Assembly (NCBI RefSeq): GCF_019209935.1
Contig: NZ_JAHUTN010000004.1
Location: 62,001 to 126,000 of the forward strand
DNA from: Corynebacterium sp. TAE3-ERU16
Lineage (GTDB): Bacteria > Actinomycetota > Actinomycetes > Mycobacteriales > Mycobacteriaceae
Direction: 5' to 3'
Length of the DNA: 64,000 bases
The notes beneath the pieces are model-generated. The model saw only the letters and a program-made list of their open reading frames with translations, searched no databases and was not told the DNA's origin. This document shows positions 9,663 through 21,006 of the stretch, one piece after another (the first letter of the stretch is position 1; each line of letters starts with the position of its first letter). The translations under genes were made by a program, and so were the position numbers.

Positions 9663-11144
9663 ATGACTGACTCCGCAATCAACCTGACCACACTCATCGG
9701 GAACGCCCCGAAGAAACTGTTCATCGGAGGGGAGTTCGTCGCCGCCTCGGACGGCGGAACCTTCGACGTGACCGATCCCTCCGACGGCTCCGTGCTGGCG
9801 ATGGTGTCATCCGCGACCGGCGACGACGCCCGCCGTGCACTGGACCTGGCGGTGGCCGCCCAGGACGACTGGGCGGCCACACCGGCCCGCGAACGGTCCG
9901 AGATCCTCTACCGGGCCAACCGGCTCGTGCTGGACCACACCGAGGAGCTCGCGTACCTCCAGTCCGCTGAACTCGGACGCGCCCTGCCGGATTCCCGTGG
10001 CGAGGTGGCGTACGGCGCCGAGTTCTTCCGCTGGTTCGCCGAGGAGGCCGTGCGGATCACGGGGGACTACCGCCACAGCCCGTCGGGCAACGCCCGGATC
10101 GTGGTCACCCGGCAGCCCGTGGGGCCGAGCCTCGCGGTCACCCCGTGGAACTTCCCGCTCGCTATGGGGACCCGGAAGCTCGGGCCGGCGCTCGCCGCGG
10201 GTTGCACGATGATCATCAAGCCCGCCTCCAAGACCCCGCTGACGATGCTCTATCTGGCGAAGCTGCTGTCCGAGGCAGGCGTCCCGGACGGGGTGGTCTC
10301 CGTGCTGCCCACCGCGAAGGCGTCGAACGTCTCGTCGCTGCTGGAGGACCCGCGCCTGCGCAAGCTGACGTTCACCGGATCGACCGAAGTCGGGCAGATG
10401 CTGGCGTCGAAGGCGGCCGAGAACACCGTGCGTGTCTCGCTGGAGCTCGGCGGGAACGCCCCGTACGTGGTGTTCGACGACGCTGATCTCGATGCGGCCG
10501 TCGAGGCCGTCGCCACGGCGAAGATGCGTGGTGCGGGGCAGGTGTGCATCGCCGCGAACCGGTTCCTGGTCCACTCGTCCATCAAGGACGAGTTCGTCGC
10601 CGGTGTCGTCGAGAGGATGCGTCGGTTCACCGTCGGACGGGGAACCGACCCGGACACCACCGTCGGCCCGCTGTCCGGTGATGATCAGCTCGAGACCGTC
10701 CGGGACCTCGTCGACGATGCGAAGGAGAAGGGCGCGAAGGTCCTCCTCGGTGGGGACACCTCCGAGCTCCCCGACGTCCCGGAGAACGGCAGCTTCTACC
10801 CGCCGACCGTGCTCACCGACGCCCCCGAGAACGCCGAGATCCGGTCCGCCGAGATCTTCGGTCCGGTTGTCTCGGTCACGACCTTCGACACGGACGAGGA
10901 GGCGATCCGCATGGCGAACGACACCCCCTTCGGGCTCGCGGCCTACGTCTTCTCCGAGAACCTCACCCGGGCACTGGACGCCGCGGAGAAGATCCAGGCC
11001 GGAATGGTCGCCGTCAACAAGGGGGCCCTGTCGGACCCGGCCGCGCCGTTCGGCGGGGTGAAACAGTCGGGGCTCGGCCGTGAGGGCGGTCTCGAGGGCA
11101 TCGACGAATTCCTGGAGACCAAACTGATCTCGCTGCCGAGCTGA
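9663..11144 (+). CDS. gabD: NAD(P)-dependent succinate-semialdehyde/aldehyde dehydrogenase
   Basis: 493 aa, aldehyde dehydrogenase superfamily. It carries the cofactor motif FTGSTEVGQ, the catalytic glutamate in LELGGN and the nucleophilic cysteine in [10 protein letters not shown]. The pattern around the cysteine and the C-terminal [10 protein letters not shown] fit succinate-semialdehyde dehydrogenases, which make succinate from 4-aminobutyrate-derived semialdehyde. ATG 9663 is preceded by GGGGG and CATAGT. Substrate is inferred from family resemblance; another aliphatic semialdehyde is possible. Confidence 0.85.
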   Translation: MTDSAINLTTLIGNAPKKLFIGGEFVAASDGGTFDVTDPSDGSVLAMVSSATGDDARRALDLAVAAQDDWAATPARERSEILYRANRLVLDHTEELAYLQSAELGRALPDSRGEVAYGAEFFRWFAEEAVRITGDYRHSPSGNARIVVTRQPVGPSLAVTPWNFPLAMGTRKLGPALAAGCTMIIKPASKTPLTMLYLAKLLSEAGVPDGVVSVLPTAKASNVSSLLEDPRLRKLTFTGSTEVGQMLASKAAENTVRVSLELGGNAPYVVFDDADLDAAVEAVATAKMRGAGQVCIAANRFLVHSSIKDEFVAGVVERMRRFTVGRGTDPDTTVGPLSGDDQLETVRDLVDDAKEKGAKVLLGGDTSELPDVPENGSFYPPTVLTDAPENAEIRSAEIFGPVVSVTTFDTDEEAIRMANDTPFGLAAYVFSENLTRALDAAEKIQAGMVAVNKGALSDPAAPFGGVKQSGLGREGGLEGIDEFLETKLISLPS

Positions 11145-11357
11145 CGAACTTGACGGCAACGGAATGGCCCGCCGATCGCCGGACTCGGTGGGCCCCTCCC
11201 ATTGTTCGGTCCACGGCCCCGGGCGGGACAGGATGATCGGCGTCCGGGAGACGCGTGGACTGACAGGGAACCACGGTCCGGTGTCCACCGCACGTGAAGC
11301 GGGCCGGTGGACATCCGGCTCATTGACACCGACCACCCGGGGCGCAAGAGTGGAGAC

Positions 11358-11630
11358 ATGAGCGACGGACACGGAAACCACATCGAGATTGACGCGCAGC
11401 TCCTGGCTGAACTCCGGGAATGTGCGCGACGGCACGATGCCGGGACGGACGCGTTGATCGAGCACGTCCTGCGGGAGTACGTGCGCCTCGAACGGATCGC
11501 GGAACTCCGTTTCCGTTCGGGTGACGGCGACCGCGAATTCACGTCGTGGCGCGAGCAACTCGATTTCCTGCACCGGCGCGCACGCGGGAACGCGGACGAT
11601 GACCCGTCGTTGAGCACCGGTCGGGGGTGA
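11358..11630 (+). CDS. Small hypothetical protein, possible ribbon-helix-helix
   Basis: 90 aa. The middle, IEIDAQLLAELRECARRHD followed by ALIEHVLREYVRLE, has the strand-helix-helix spacing of ribbon-helix-helix DNA binders. The C-terminus is charged and probably disordered. Start ATG 11358 with GGAG upstream. It lies between gabD and the chorismate mutase gene, convergent with the latter. G/C-ending codon use supports real coding. Function unknown. Confidence 0.6.
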   Translation: MSDGHGNHIEIDAQLLAELRECARRHDAGTDALIEHVLREYVRLERIAELRFRSGDGDREFTSWREQLDFLHRRARGNADDDPSLSTGRG

Positions 11631-11651
11631 TCCCCGGGAGCCGGCGCCGGA

Positions 11652-11951
11652 TCAGCCGAGCTTGCCTCGCCCCATCCGGAGAAGGATGCCTGCCAGCGCC
11701 GGCCCCTCCTCACCGATCTCGTCGCGGAACTGGTTGATGATCGCGACCTCCCGGCCATGGACCAGGCGGGTTCCACCCGACCCCATCCGGGTTTTGCCGA
11801 TCGCCCGGGAAATCTCGCGCCGACGCTTCACCGCGGCGATGATCTCGCGGTCGAGCCTGTCGATCTCCTGCCGGTAGAGCTGGATCTCGGCGTCGGACAA
11901 CGGGTCATCTGTCCCGGAGGGACTACGGATCTCGAAACGTTCGGCGTTCAT
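11652..11951 (-). CDS. aroQ: Chorismate mutase (AroQ fold)
   Basis: 99 aa, all-helical chorismate mutase that makes prephenate for Phe and Tyr synthesis. The helix-1 pattern LYRQEIDRLDREIIAAVKRR, the RREISRAIGKTRMGSGG loop and the C-terminal RMGRGKLG match the short actinobacterial form, which is weakly active alone and activated by DAHP synthase. The same gene sits next to pcrA in C. glutamicum. Start ATG 11951, with CAGAAT 7 nt before it, so it may be leaderless. Confidence 0.9.
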   Translation of the reverse strand: MNAERFEIRSPSGTDDPLSDAEIQLYRQEIDRLDREIIAAVKRRREISRAIGKTRMGSGGTRLVHGREVAIINQFRDEIGEEGPALAGILLRMGRGKLG

Positions 11952-12089
11952 GCACCGTATTCTGCCACGCCCGCGGGGAACCGGGTCCGGGTGGTGACGG
12001 GCAGGGGCGCACGACCCCACCGGCTCCCGGGCAGACGTCCGGGAGGGGGAGCGGAGACGGTACCGCGGGAACTGTAAGTTGGAGGAACT

Positions 12090-14603
12090 ATGAGCACCTT
12101 GTCCGATGGAACCCAGTCCTCCTCCCCGTTCCGCTCCGGCGGTTCGGACGCGATCCAGCCCCGGGGCGGTCTCGGAAACCGACCCGGTTCGGGAACCGGC
12201 CACAGTGCCGCAGACGCGTTCGGGTCGCCGACGGACCTGGTGGACGGGCTGAACGAACAGCAGCGTGCCGCGGTGGAACACACCGGCGGCCCGTTGCTCA
12301 TCGTCGCCGGTGCCGGGTCCGGTAAGACCGCCGTCCTGACCAGGCGCATCGCCTACCTGCTGGCGCACCGGGGAGTCCATCCGGGGCAGGTGCTGGCGAT
12401 CACCTTCACCAACAAGGCCGCGGCAGAGATGCGTGAGCGGGTCCGTGGTCTGGTGGGCCCTTCTGCGGAACGCATGTGGGTGTCCACCTTCCACTCCACC
12501 TGTGTGCGCATCCTCCGTCAGCAGGCGGCCCTGGTGGACGGACTCAACACCAACTTCAGCATCTACGACTCGGACGATTCCCGCAGGCTCCTCGGGATGA
12601 TCGCCAAGGACATGGGCCTCGACGCGAAGAAGTTCACCCCGCGTGCGCTGGCGAACGCGATATCCAATCTGAAGAACGAACTCATCGACCCCTCGGATGC
12701 CGCCGCACAGGCGTCCCGGTCTGCCGACAGGTTCGGGATGACGGTCGCCGAGGTCTACGCCGAGTACCAGACCCGGCTCCGGCGCTCCAACGCGGTCGAC
12801 TTCGATGACCTCATCGGAGAGGTCGTCGGTCTACTGGTGTCCCATCCCGACGTCGCCGAACACTACCGGCGCCGGTTCCGCCACGTGCTCATCGACGAGT
12901 ACCAGGACACCAACCACGCCCAGTACCGGCTTGTCGCCGAACTCGTCGGGCGGTCGCAACCGGACGCTCCCCATGCGGTGCCGCCGAGCGAACTGTGTGT
13001 GGTCGGCGACGCCGACCAGTCCATCTACGCGTTCCGTGGGGCGACGATCCGGAACATCGAGGAGTTCGAGAGGGACTACCCGGACGCGCGGACGATTCTC
13101 CTCGAGCAGAACTACCGCTCGACGCAGACGATCCTCTCGGCGGCGAACGCCGTCATCGCCAGGAACGCGGGTCGGCGGGAGAAGAAGCTCTGGACCGCGC
13201 TGGGGGAGGGGGATCCCGTCACCGGGTACGTGGCGGACAACGAACACGACGAGGCCCGGTTCATCGCCGCCGAGATCGACGCCCTGTCCGACAAGGGGCT
13301 GCGCTACTCCGACATCGCGGTGATGTACCGGACGAACAACGCCTCCCGCGCGCTGGAGGAGGTTTTCATCCGGTCCGGGGTTCCCTACCGCGTCGTCGGG
13401 GGGACACGGTTCTACGAGCGCAGGGAGATCCGGGACATCATCGCCTACCTCAAGGTGCTGGACAATCCCGATGACACGGTGAGCCTGCGCAGGATCATCA
13501 ACACCCCGCGCCGGGGGATCGGCGACCGGGCGCAGGCGTTCGTGGCGCTGCACGCGGACACGAACCGCATCAGCTTCCACCGTGCGCTGCTCGACGCCGT
13601 CGCCGGGGAGGTCGACATGCTGGGGGCACGGGGGCGCAACGCGATCGCCGGATTCGTCAATCTGCTCACGGAACTCCGTGAAGTGGGCGCGAACACCGTG
13701 AATGAGGAGACCCGCATGCCGGATCTCGGGGAACTCATCACCGAGGTGTGCACCCGTACCGGATACATCGCTGAACTGGAGAAGTCGAACGACCCGCAGG
13801 ACGCCACCCGGCTGGACAACCTCAGGGAGCTCATCGCGGTCGCCCGGGAGTTCTCGAGCGACGCCGCGATGCGGGTCGCGTATGAGGAGATGGACGGTGG
13901 AACCTACGAGCCGGAGCCCGGGGAGCCGGAGCCCGGAAGCCTGCAGGCGTTCCTCGAGCGGGTCTCCCTCGTGGCGGACGCCGATCAGATCCCGGACGAC
14001 GATCAGGGGGTCGTGACCCTGATGACGCTCCACACCGCGAAGGGCCTCGAGTTCCCTGTCGTCTTCGTCACCGGGTGGGAGGACGGCCAGTTCCCGCACC
14101 TGCGTTCACTCGGGGACCCGGGGGAACTGGCCGAGGAACGGCGCCTGGCCTATGTCGGCATCACCCGGGCTAGGAAGCGTCTCTACCTGACCCGGGCGGT
14201 GCTGCGGAGTTCCTGGGGCAATCCCATGACGAATCCCCCGTCCCGGTTCCTCGCGGAGATCCCCGCAGAGCTCATCGACTGGCGACGTGAGGAGCCGGGG
14301 GCCACCGGTGGTGGCGCCTGGGGTGGTGGAACGGGGAACCACGGTACGTACCGTGGTCGTTCGGGCTCCTCGTCCGGCGGGGTGGGCGGAACCGGGCGGG
14401 CGACACGTCCGCGGTCGGGTGGTTCCGGACGGCCGGCACTCAAACTCGCGGTGGGGGACCGGGTCAACCACGACAAGTACGGCCTCGGGACGGTGCAGGA
14501 GGTCTCCCCGGTGGGGGCCTACGACTCCGCGACGATCGACTTCGGCTCCTCCGGAACGGTCCGGCTCATGCTCATGGCGGGCCTACCGATGGAGAAGCTG
14601 TAG
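12090..14603 (+). CDS. pcrA: ATP-dependent DNA helicase PcrA/UvrD
   Basis: 837 aa SF1A 3'-5' helicase for excision repair and replication-fork clearance. Walker A GAGSGKTAVLTRR near residue 74, the 1A domain TFTNKAAAEMR, motif II IDEYQDTN, motif III VGDADQSIYAFRG, QNYRST, motif V TLHTAKGLEFPVVF and motif VI VGITRARKRLYL occur in order. After a Gly/Ser/Arg-rich linker (about 735-785), the C-terminal domain GDRVNHDKYGLGTV is the Tudor-like module that binds RNA polymerase. GGAGGAAC precedes ATG 12090. The first 50 residues are low-complexity. Confidence 0.96.
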   Translation: MSTLSDGTQSSSPFRSGGSDAIQPRGGLGNRPGSGTGHSAADAFGSPTDLVDGLNEQQRAAVEHTGGPLLIVAGAGSGKTAVLTRRIAYLLAHRGVHPGQVLAITFTNKAAAEMRERVRGLVGPSAERMWVSTFHSTCVRILRQQAALVDGLNTNFSIYDSDDSRRLLGMIAKDMGLDAKKFTPRALANAISNLKNELIDPSDAAAQASRSADRFGMTVAEVYAEYQTRLRRSNAVDFDDLIGEVVGLLVSHPDVAEHYRRRFRHVLIDEYQDTNHAQYRLVAELVGRSQPDAPHAVPPSELCVVGDADQSIYAFRGATIRNIEEFERDYPDARTILLEQNYRSTQTILSAANAVIARNAGRREKKLWTALGEGDPVTGYVADNEHDEARFIAAEIDALSDKGLRYSDIAVMYRTNNASRALEEVFIRSGVPYRVVGGTRFYERREIRDIIAYLKVLDNPDDTVSLRRIINTPRRGIGDRAQAFVALHADTNRISFHRALLDAVAGEVDMLGARGRNAIAGFVNLLTELREVGANTVNEETRMPDLGELITEVCTRTGYIAELEKSNDPQDATRLDNLRELIAVAREFSSDAAMRVAYEEMDGGTYEPEPGEPEPGSLQAFLERVSLVADADQIPDDDQGVVTLMTLHTAKGLEFPVVFVTGWEDGQFPHLRSLGDPGELAEERRLAYVGITRARKRLYLTRAVLRSSWGNPMTNPPSRFLAEIPAELIDWRREEPGATGGGAWGGGTGNHGTYRGRSGSSSGGVGGTGRATRPRSGGSGRPALKLAVGDRVNHDKYGLGTVQEVSPVGAYDSATIDFGSSGTVRLMLMAGLPMEKL

Positions 14604-14620
14604 ATCCCGCGCCGACTGGA

Positions 14621-14666
14621 CGGGCCTCCGGTCCGGGAGGTGATCACCCCGCGGACCGGAGGCCCG
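14621..14666 (+). terminator. Terminator of pcrA
   Basis: Perfect 15-bp arms (14621-14635, 14652-14666), 17 bases after the pcrA stop; no strong T run. Confidence 0.75.
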
Positions 14667-14683
14667 GGTGTCGCAGACGCATG

Positions 14684-14723
14684 AAAAAAGGACACGCGAC
14701 ACGGATGGAACCGTGGCGTGTCC
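14684..14723 (-). terminator. Terminator of the M23 peptidase gene
   Basis: Stem GGACACGC/GCGTGTCC (14690-14697, 14716-14723) with an inner CACGG/CCGTG pairing; on the minus strand it is followed by six U (A run 14684-14689). A classical intrinsic terminator downstream of the stop at 14750. Confidence 0.88.
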
Positions 14724-14749
14724 GGGTGTCCCGGAGAAGGGCCGGGGTC

Positions 14750-15508
14750 TTAGAGGAAGATACCGCGCTCGGCGAGCCAGGGCAGCGGGTCGATGGCGCC
14801 GCCACCGTTGGGGTGAACCTCGAAGTGGACGTGGACTCCGGTGGAGAAACCACGTGATCCCATCCCCGCGATACGCTGACCGGCCGAGACCTGCTGGCCG
14901 ACCGCTACCTCGATGGTCTCCATGTGTCCGTAGACCGTGACGGTGCCGTCGGCATGCCTGATACGGACCCACTGGCCGAATCCGGAGGCGGGGCCCGCGT
15001 CGATCACGGTTCCGTCCTCGACCGCGGTGATGGCGGTGCCGAGAGCGTTGGCGATGTCGACTCCGGCGTGCAGGGTTCCCCAGCGGGCTCCGAACGTGGA
15101 GGTGAGGGTCCCCTGGGCTGGAGCGGAGCTCTTTGGTGCGCGGGCCGCGAGATCAGCGGCGATTCGCTCGGCGTTGTACTGGATGGCCTTGTTGAGCTGT
15201 TCCGCGAGGTTGTCGATCGGCTTGAACTCCGCGATGTTGAGGATCTGCGGTGCTTCCGAGCTGCCGATGACAGGTGCCGCCGTGTCGGCGACGAGGGTGT
15301 AGTCGGGGGTTTCGCTCTGTGCCTCGGCCGACGTGGCCGGGTGGGTGGCGTGTGCGGCGGCCGCACCACCTGCTCCTGCGGTGGACACCGCTCCTGTCGC
15401 TACCGCGACGAGAGCGATGCGGCTCTTGGCGTTCGACGAGACGGACTGCTTGCGGTGCGCGCCTGCGGTCTTCCGCTGAGCCTGCTTGTGCATGAAGCCT
15501 TCTTCCAT
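14750..15508 (-). CDS. Secreted M23 (LytM) metallopeptidase
   Basis: 252 aa from ATG 15508; ATG 15493, with GAAGAAGG just upstream, is an equally good start. A basic N-terminus and hydrophobic segment (residues about 30-53, ending AAAAHA) form a signal sequence. The C-terminal half is an M23 domain: HAGVDIANALG carries the first zinc His and Asp, YGHMETI the conserved YGH, and VHVHFEVH the HxH. Such enzymes cut peptidoglycan cross-bridges or act in daughter-cell separation. Monocistronic with its own terminator, divergent from perM. Confidence 0.9.
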   Translation of the reverse strand: MEEGFMHKQAQRKTAGAHRKQSVSSNAKSRIALVAVATGAVSTAGAGGAAAAHATHPATSAEAQSETPDYTLVADTAAPVIGSSEAPQILNIAEFKPIDNLAEQLNKAIQYNAERIAADLAARAPKSSAPAQGTLTSTFGARWGTLHAGVDIANALGTAITAVEDGTVIDAGPASGFGQWVRIRHADGTVTVYGHMETIEVAVGQQVSAGQRIAGMGSRGFSTGVHVHFEVHPNGGGAIDPLPWLAERGIFL

Positions 15509-15883
15509 CTGTTTTCCGCCACATTCGCCGGAACATCGTCTGATGTGACCGTCTCGTTACCTACCGGTTCACAACGATAACGGTTTGTTACAAACCTGGC
15601 AAGTCATTCCCACATATTGTTTGTGAGGATCGTCACCCCGGGTGTGGAGAGTTGTTCTGAATCTACTTGTCTGACAGCGCAGCGTTGTCACCGCGGTGCC
15701 TGACCCGGGTAACAGTACACCGCGCGCCCCGATGATGCAGGCGAACCGGGAGGCATCTGATCGGCAGGTCCGACATCCTCCGGTTCCCGGACCGTTCCGG
15801 TCTCCCCGGGTGTCCCCGGTGGGTGAGGGGCACATGGTCGTGTCAGCCCCCCGGGAGGCGGGGAAGATGGCACAGTTGGACCG
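15509..15883. other. Divergent control region of the M23 peptidase and perM
   Basis: 375 bp without a convincing gene. It holds the palindromic GGTTTGTTACAAACC element and the promoters of both neighbours. I looked for a c-di-AMP riboswitch, common before wall hydrolases, and did not find its conserved blocks. Confidence 0.5.
15582..15596. promoter_or_regulatory. Palindromic element upstream of the M23 peptidase
   Basis: GGTTTGTTACAAACC, 15 bp, arms perfectly paired around the centre, about 75-90 bp upstream of the peptidase start. It contains GTAAC on the minus strand, reminiscent of sites of the wall regulator MtrA, and GTAACGAGAC lies nearer the start. The regulator is not provable from sequence. 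Confidence 0.4.
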
Positions 15884-17665
15884 GTGAGCAGAAAGACACG
15901 TCAGAACCCCCGCCCCAACCGTCCCTCGACGTCGCGTAGTCGACCGGGGGGCGGTCCACGGAAGACGGGTGGACCGGGCCGCTCCCGCACCACTCCGGGC
16001 GCCGAAGCGGTGGCGGGTACACGGCCCCCGGAGGTCAGTTCCCTCCGGCGGAGGCTGTTCAACTTCCTGCCGGTCGCCCTGATCCCCAACGCCGTTGTCG
16101 TCGCCGGCGTCGTTCTCTTCGCCCTGTGTGCGCTGATGCTCACCGATTCCGGCTTCGTCCCGCTCGCGGCGACGGTGGCGCAGCTCTGGCTCGCGGTGAA
16201 CCTGGCCCCCGTGGCGTCCGACTCCGCGGTACTGTCCCAGCTTCCGATGCTCCCCGCCCTGGGGGTCGTGTGGCTGGTCTCCCACCGCGTGCGGGTGGCT
16301 GTCCGCGACCGGATCTCGATTCTGGACCTCGCCGTGCTCACCGGTTGCGTCCTCGTCGTCCCCGCACTCCTGGCGCTGACCGCCGCCGTGATGCTTCTCG
16401 ACGCGCGCTCTGTCCTCCCGGTCGAGGTTCCGCCGCTCGCGACGGTGTTCGGCCGGGTTCTGCTCCTCCATCTCACCGCGCTCGCCATCGGGATGGGGCC
16501 GAAACTCTGGCGGGCGCTCGCGCGGAGGTTCTCGGTGCCGGCTTCGGTGATCGACCCGGTGGCGCCGGCCGTGCGCTTCGTGCTGTCGCTCGGGGCCGCG
16601 GGGCTCGTGCTGACACTGGTGTCTCTCGCGGTGCACTGGCGCGTCCTGGGGGAGCTGCTCTCATCCTTCGACGGCGGCCCGGCGGCAGCCGGTCTGCTCG
16701 GGCTCAGCCTGCTCTATCTTCCGGATGCCGCCGTCGCGGGTGCCTCCGTGCTGGTCGGATCCGAGTTCCACATCGGGGACGCCTCGGTGTCCCTCTACGA
16801 TGCGACGGTCGTCCCACTACCGCCGCTCCCGATCCTGGCGGCTTTCCCCGGGTCCGTCGCCGGGTGGGCGCTCGCCCTCATCATCGTCCCGCTCGCGCTC
16901 GCGGGTACCGTTTCCCACGCTCACTGCCGTACCGCCCCGCGGGCCTGGTCGGAGATCATCGCAGCCGGAGTCTGGGCGGGTGCATTCACCCTCGTCGCAG
17001 GGTGGCTGACTGGCGGTACCGTCGGTGTCTACGGCTCCAGCGGGATGATGGTTCTCTTCACCGCGTCCCTCGTCGCCGTGGAGCTCGCGGCGGTGGGCGC
17101 CGTCGTGAACGCCGTCGTCGGCCTGCGGCAGCGCCGGGCCGGACACGCCCCCACGGACGGGGACGACGACGGGGCCGGGTCAGTGGACTCCGGTGACCCG
17201 GTTGCGGAGCCCGCCGGCCGGCCGGGATCACCGGACACCGATCCCGCTGACGATGACGGGGACACCGACGACGCCGCGGATCCCGCGGAATTGCTCGATG
17301 AGGAGGACCTCATCGCGGCCGGCGAGGAGGAATCCGGCGGGGATACGGACGCCGGAGGTTCCCCCTCCGCCGGCGAACGCTCCCCGGACACCGGAGGGGC
17401 CGGTACCGCGGGCTCCGCGGATCCCGATGAGAGAGGTGGGGCGGAGGACGGGACCCGGGAGGGGACGGGGACGACCGGTTCAGCAGACACCGGATCCGGG
17501 GTCGCGGAGACCGGCGGGGACTCCGGGGATCCTTCCGGAGCTACCGGGTCGGAGGGCGGTGAGTCGGCGGAGGGTTCGTCCGACGGTGAGGCCCCGGAGA
17601 CGGCGGCGACCGGTGAGGCGCGGAACGGATCCGACCCGGACCAAGGGACCCGTCCGTCGCCGTGA
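15884..17665 (+). CDS. perM: Polytopic membrane protein, PerM-like (DUF6350)
   Basis: 593 aa. After a basic, Pro/Arg-rich cytoplasmic N-terminus (1-60) there are about eight or more hydrophobic segments between roughly 65 and 420, then an acidic tail of some 165 residues made of Asp, Glu, Gly, Ser and Thr. Position immediately upstream of purN and purH matches Rv0955 (PerM), a mycobacterial membrane protein that stabilises division proteins. The start is GTG 15884 with GGGAGGCGGGGAAG about 20-30 nt upstream. The acidic tail is longer than I would expect for the family. Family assignment is by position and topology. Confidence 0.7.
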   Translation: MSRKTRQNPRPNRPSTSRSRPGGGPRKTGGPGRSRTTPGAEAVAGTRPPEVSSLRRRLFNFLPVALIPNAVVVAGVVLFALCALMLTDSGFVPLAATVAQLWLAVNLAPVASDSAVLSQLPMLPALGVVWLVSHRVRVAVRDRISILDLAVLTGCVLVVPALLALTAAVMLLDARSVLPVEVPPLATVFGRVLLLHLTALAIGMGPKLWRALARRFSVPASVIDPVAPAVRFVLSLGAAGLVLTLVSLAVHWRVLGELLSSFDGGPAAAGLLGLSLLYLPDAAVAGASVLVGSEFHIGDASVSLYDATVVPLPPLPILAAFPGSVAGWALALIIVPLALAGTVSHAHCRTAPRAWSEIIAAGVWAGAFTLVAGWLTGGTVGVYGSSGMMVLFTASLVAVELAAVGAVVNAVVGLRQRRAGHAPTDGDDDGAGSVDSGDPVAEPAGRPGSPDTDPADDDGDTDDAADPAELLDEEDLIAAGEEESGGDTDAGGSPSAGERSPDTGGAGTAGSADPDERGGAEDGTREGTGTTGSADTGSGVAETGGDSGDPSGATGSEGGESAEGSSDGEAPETAATGEARNGSDPDQGTRPSP

Positions 17666-17732
17666 CCGGTCGGGGTCGCCACCACCGGGGGCCGAAAGGT
17701 GACGCGAACCCGCAGGACCACCCGCCGGGTAC

Positions 17733-17738
17733 TAACAT
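17733..17738 (+). promoter_or_regulatory. Leaderless -10 box of purN
   Basis: TAACAT with 7 nt to the GTG start and no ribosome site, so transcription probably begins at the start codon. This choice decides GTG 17746 over the longer open frame. Confidence 0.6.
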
Positions 17739-17745
17739 TGTCCCG

Positions 17746-18339
17746 GTGACCGAAGAAAGACAACTGACCAGAGTGGTGGTCCTCGCGTCCGGTACGGGGA
17801 CCCTGCTGCAGGCGATTCTCGACGCCGGTGATCCGAACTACGTCGTCGTCGGCGTCGTCACCGACAAGCCCTGCACGGCAGGGGATCGTGCGGCCGCCGC
17901 CGGAATTCCGGTGGAGGTCGTACCACTCACCGGGGGGCGGCCCCGGACCGCGTGGGACGAGGAACTGCGGGACACCGTCGCCGTGATGCGACCTGATCTG
18001 GTGGTCTCCGCCGGATTCATGAAGATCCTCGGCCCCGGGTTCCTGGCGGGCTTCCCGGACCGGGTCATAAACACCCACCCCGCGCTCCTTCCCTCCTTCC
18101 CCGGGGCGCATGCGGTCCGGGACGCCCTGGCGCACGGGGTGAAGGTCAGCGGCTGCACCGTCCACCTCGTCGACGAAGGAGTCGACACGGGCCCGATTCT
18201 CGCGCAGTCCGCGGTCCCCGTCCTGCCGGACGATGACGTGGACGGTCTCCACGAGCGCATCAAGACCGTCGAACGTCGACTCATCGTCGAACTGCTCGAC
18301 ACCGTCGACCCCACGGACGTGCGCGGCACCGCACCGTAG
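17746..18339 (+). CDS. purN: Phosphoribosylglycinamide formyltransferase
   Basis: 197 aa. Transfers the formyl group of 10-formyl-tetrahydrofolate to GAR, step 3 of purine synthesis. N-terminal [12 protein letters not shown] is the phosphate-binding loop; [13 protein letters not shown] contains the catalytic Asn and His, and [13 protein letters not shown] the essential Asp. The following purH gene completes the pathway branch (97 bp gap). Confidence 0.95.
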   Translation: MTEERQLTRVVVLASGTGTLLQAILDAGDPNYVVVGVVTDKPCTAGDRAAAAGIPVEVVPLTGGRPRTAWDEELRDTVAVMRPDLVVSAGFMKILGPGFLAGFPDRVINTHPALLPSFPGAHAVRDALAHGVKVSGCTVHLVDEGVDTGPILAQSAVPVLPDDDVDGLHERIKTVERRLIVELLDTVDPTDVRGTAP

Positions 18340-18436
18340 CCGTACACCCCTGAGACCCGCCGGGAGTCACCCCCGGCACCTACGCTGGACCACAACGACA
18401 CAACCCCCGAACGACCGAAAGGCCCACACAGCAGCC

Positions 18437-19993
<1,557 letters not shown>

Positions 19994-20124
19994 CCGACCG
20001 ATCCCGGAATCCCGCGTACGGACGGAGCATCTCCGGCATAATGGCCTCTGAGACGCCGCACCGGCCCCCGGTGCGGCCCAGGTGTGGCCGACCCACGACC
20101 GCGCCACCGAGTGCGAGAGGACCG

Positions 20125-20988
20125 ATGATGACCGGAACCAGCGGACAAGGCGGGGCACCGGACCCCGTGATCACAGGCCCCGCACTGCTCTTCGCCCCGG
20201 CCAACCGCCCTGAACGTTTCGGCCGCGCGGCGGCGTGCTCGGACATGGTCATCCTCGACCTCGAGGACGGGGCGGGCTCGGTCTCCCGTGAGGAGGGGCG
20301 ACGCAACATCATCAATTCGGGCCTGGACCCACGGCGGACGATCGCCAGGGTCTGCGGTCCGCAGGATCCCGGGTTCGCCGACGATGTCAGGGCGATCCGG
20401 GAAACCGACTACCGCACCGTCATCGTCCCGAAGGTGACCGACCGGATCCCGGACGAGGTGCGCGGTTTCCGGATCATCGCGCTCATCGAGACGCCGCAGG
20501 CCGTCCTCAACCTCGGCGCACTCGCGGCGGACCCCGATGTCGTGGGGCTGTACTGGGGTGCCGAGGATCTCTGCGCCTATCTCGGCGGCACGCACTCCCG
20601 GGTGCAGCCTGACGAGGGCGCTCCCGAGGACCGGCCCGGCCGCTACCGGGACACCATGCTGATGGCCCGCTCCCTCATGCACATGCACGCGGCGGCCGCC
20701 GGTAAATTCACCGTCGACGCCGTGCACGCGGACTTCAACGACGACCGCGGACTCTACGAGGAGGCCGCCGATGCGGCCCGGTCCGGGTTCGCCGCCACCG
20801 CATGCATCCATCCCCGGCAGATCGAGGTCGTCCGCCGCGCCTACGCCCCCGAGCCCGCCCAGCTGGAGCGGGCCCGCAGGATCGTCGAGGAGGCGCGGAG
20901 ACATCCCGGTGCGTTCAAGATGGACGGTGAGATGATCGACGCGCCGCTCATCGCCCAGGCCCACCGCCTGGTGGCTCGCGCGGGATAG
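20125..20988 (+). CDS. citE: CitE-like lyase (HpcH/HpaI aldolase family)
   Basis: 287 aa TIM-barrel enzyme. LLFAPANRPERFGRAA, VILDLEDGAGS with the metal-binding Asp/Glu, IALIETPQAV and GAEDLCAYLGG with the second acidic ligand are all seen. No citF or citD lies nearby, so it is a stand-alone CitE-like protein that probably cleaves a (3S)-citramalyl-CoA-type or malyl-CoA-type substrate rather than being part of citrate lyase. The pair ATGATG at 20125 follows GAGAGG. The order purH-citE-amtR is as in C. glutamicum. Confidence 0.82.
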   Translation: MMTGTSGQGGAPDPVITGPALLFAPANRPERFGRAAACSDMVILDLEDGAGSVSREEGRRNIINSGLDPRRTIARVCGPQDPGFADDVRAIRETDYRTVIVPKVTDRIPDEVRGFRIIALIETPQAVLNLGALAADPDVVGLYWGAEDLCAYLGGTHSRVQPDEGAPEDRPGRYRDTMLMARSLMHMHAAAAGKFTVDAVHADFNDDRGLYEEAADAARSGFAATACIHPRQIEVVRRAYAPEPAQLERARRIVEEARRHPGAFKMDGEMIDAPLIAQAHRLVARAG

Positions 20989-21006
20989 GGTGCCCGGGGC
21001 CGGGTC

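Noticed and set aside
9807..11573. 588-codon minus-strand frame opposite the aldehyde dehydrogenase
   Set aside because: No start site and no family features, and it lies antisense to a clear enzyme.
15509..15700. c-di-AMP riboswitch before the M23 peptidase
   Set aside because: I compared the minus strand with the known conserved blocks and found no matching set.
15569..16636. Minus-strand frame opposite the start of perM
   Set aside because: Highly charged low-complexity translation typical of antisense frames in GC-rich DNA.
20125..20988. Beta subunit of a citrate lyase complex
   Set aside because: No alpha or gamma subunit genes or CitC-like activator lie nearby; a stand-alone CitE-like enzyme is the better reading.
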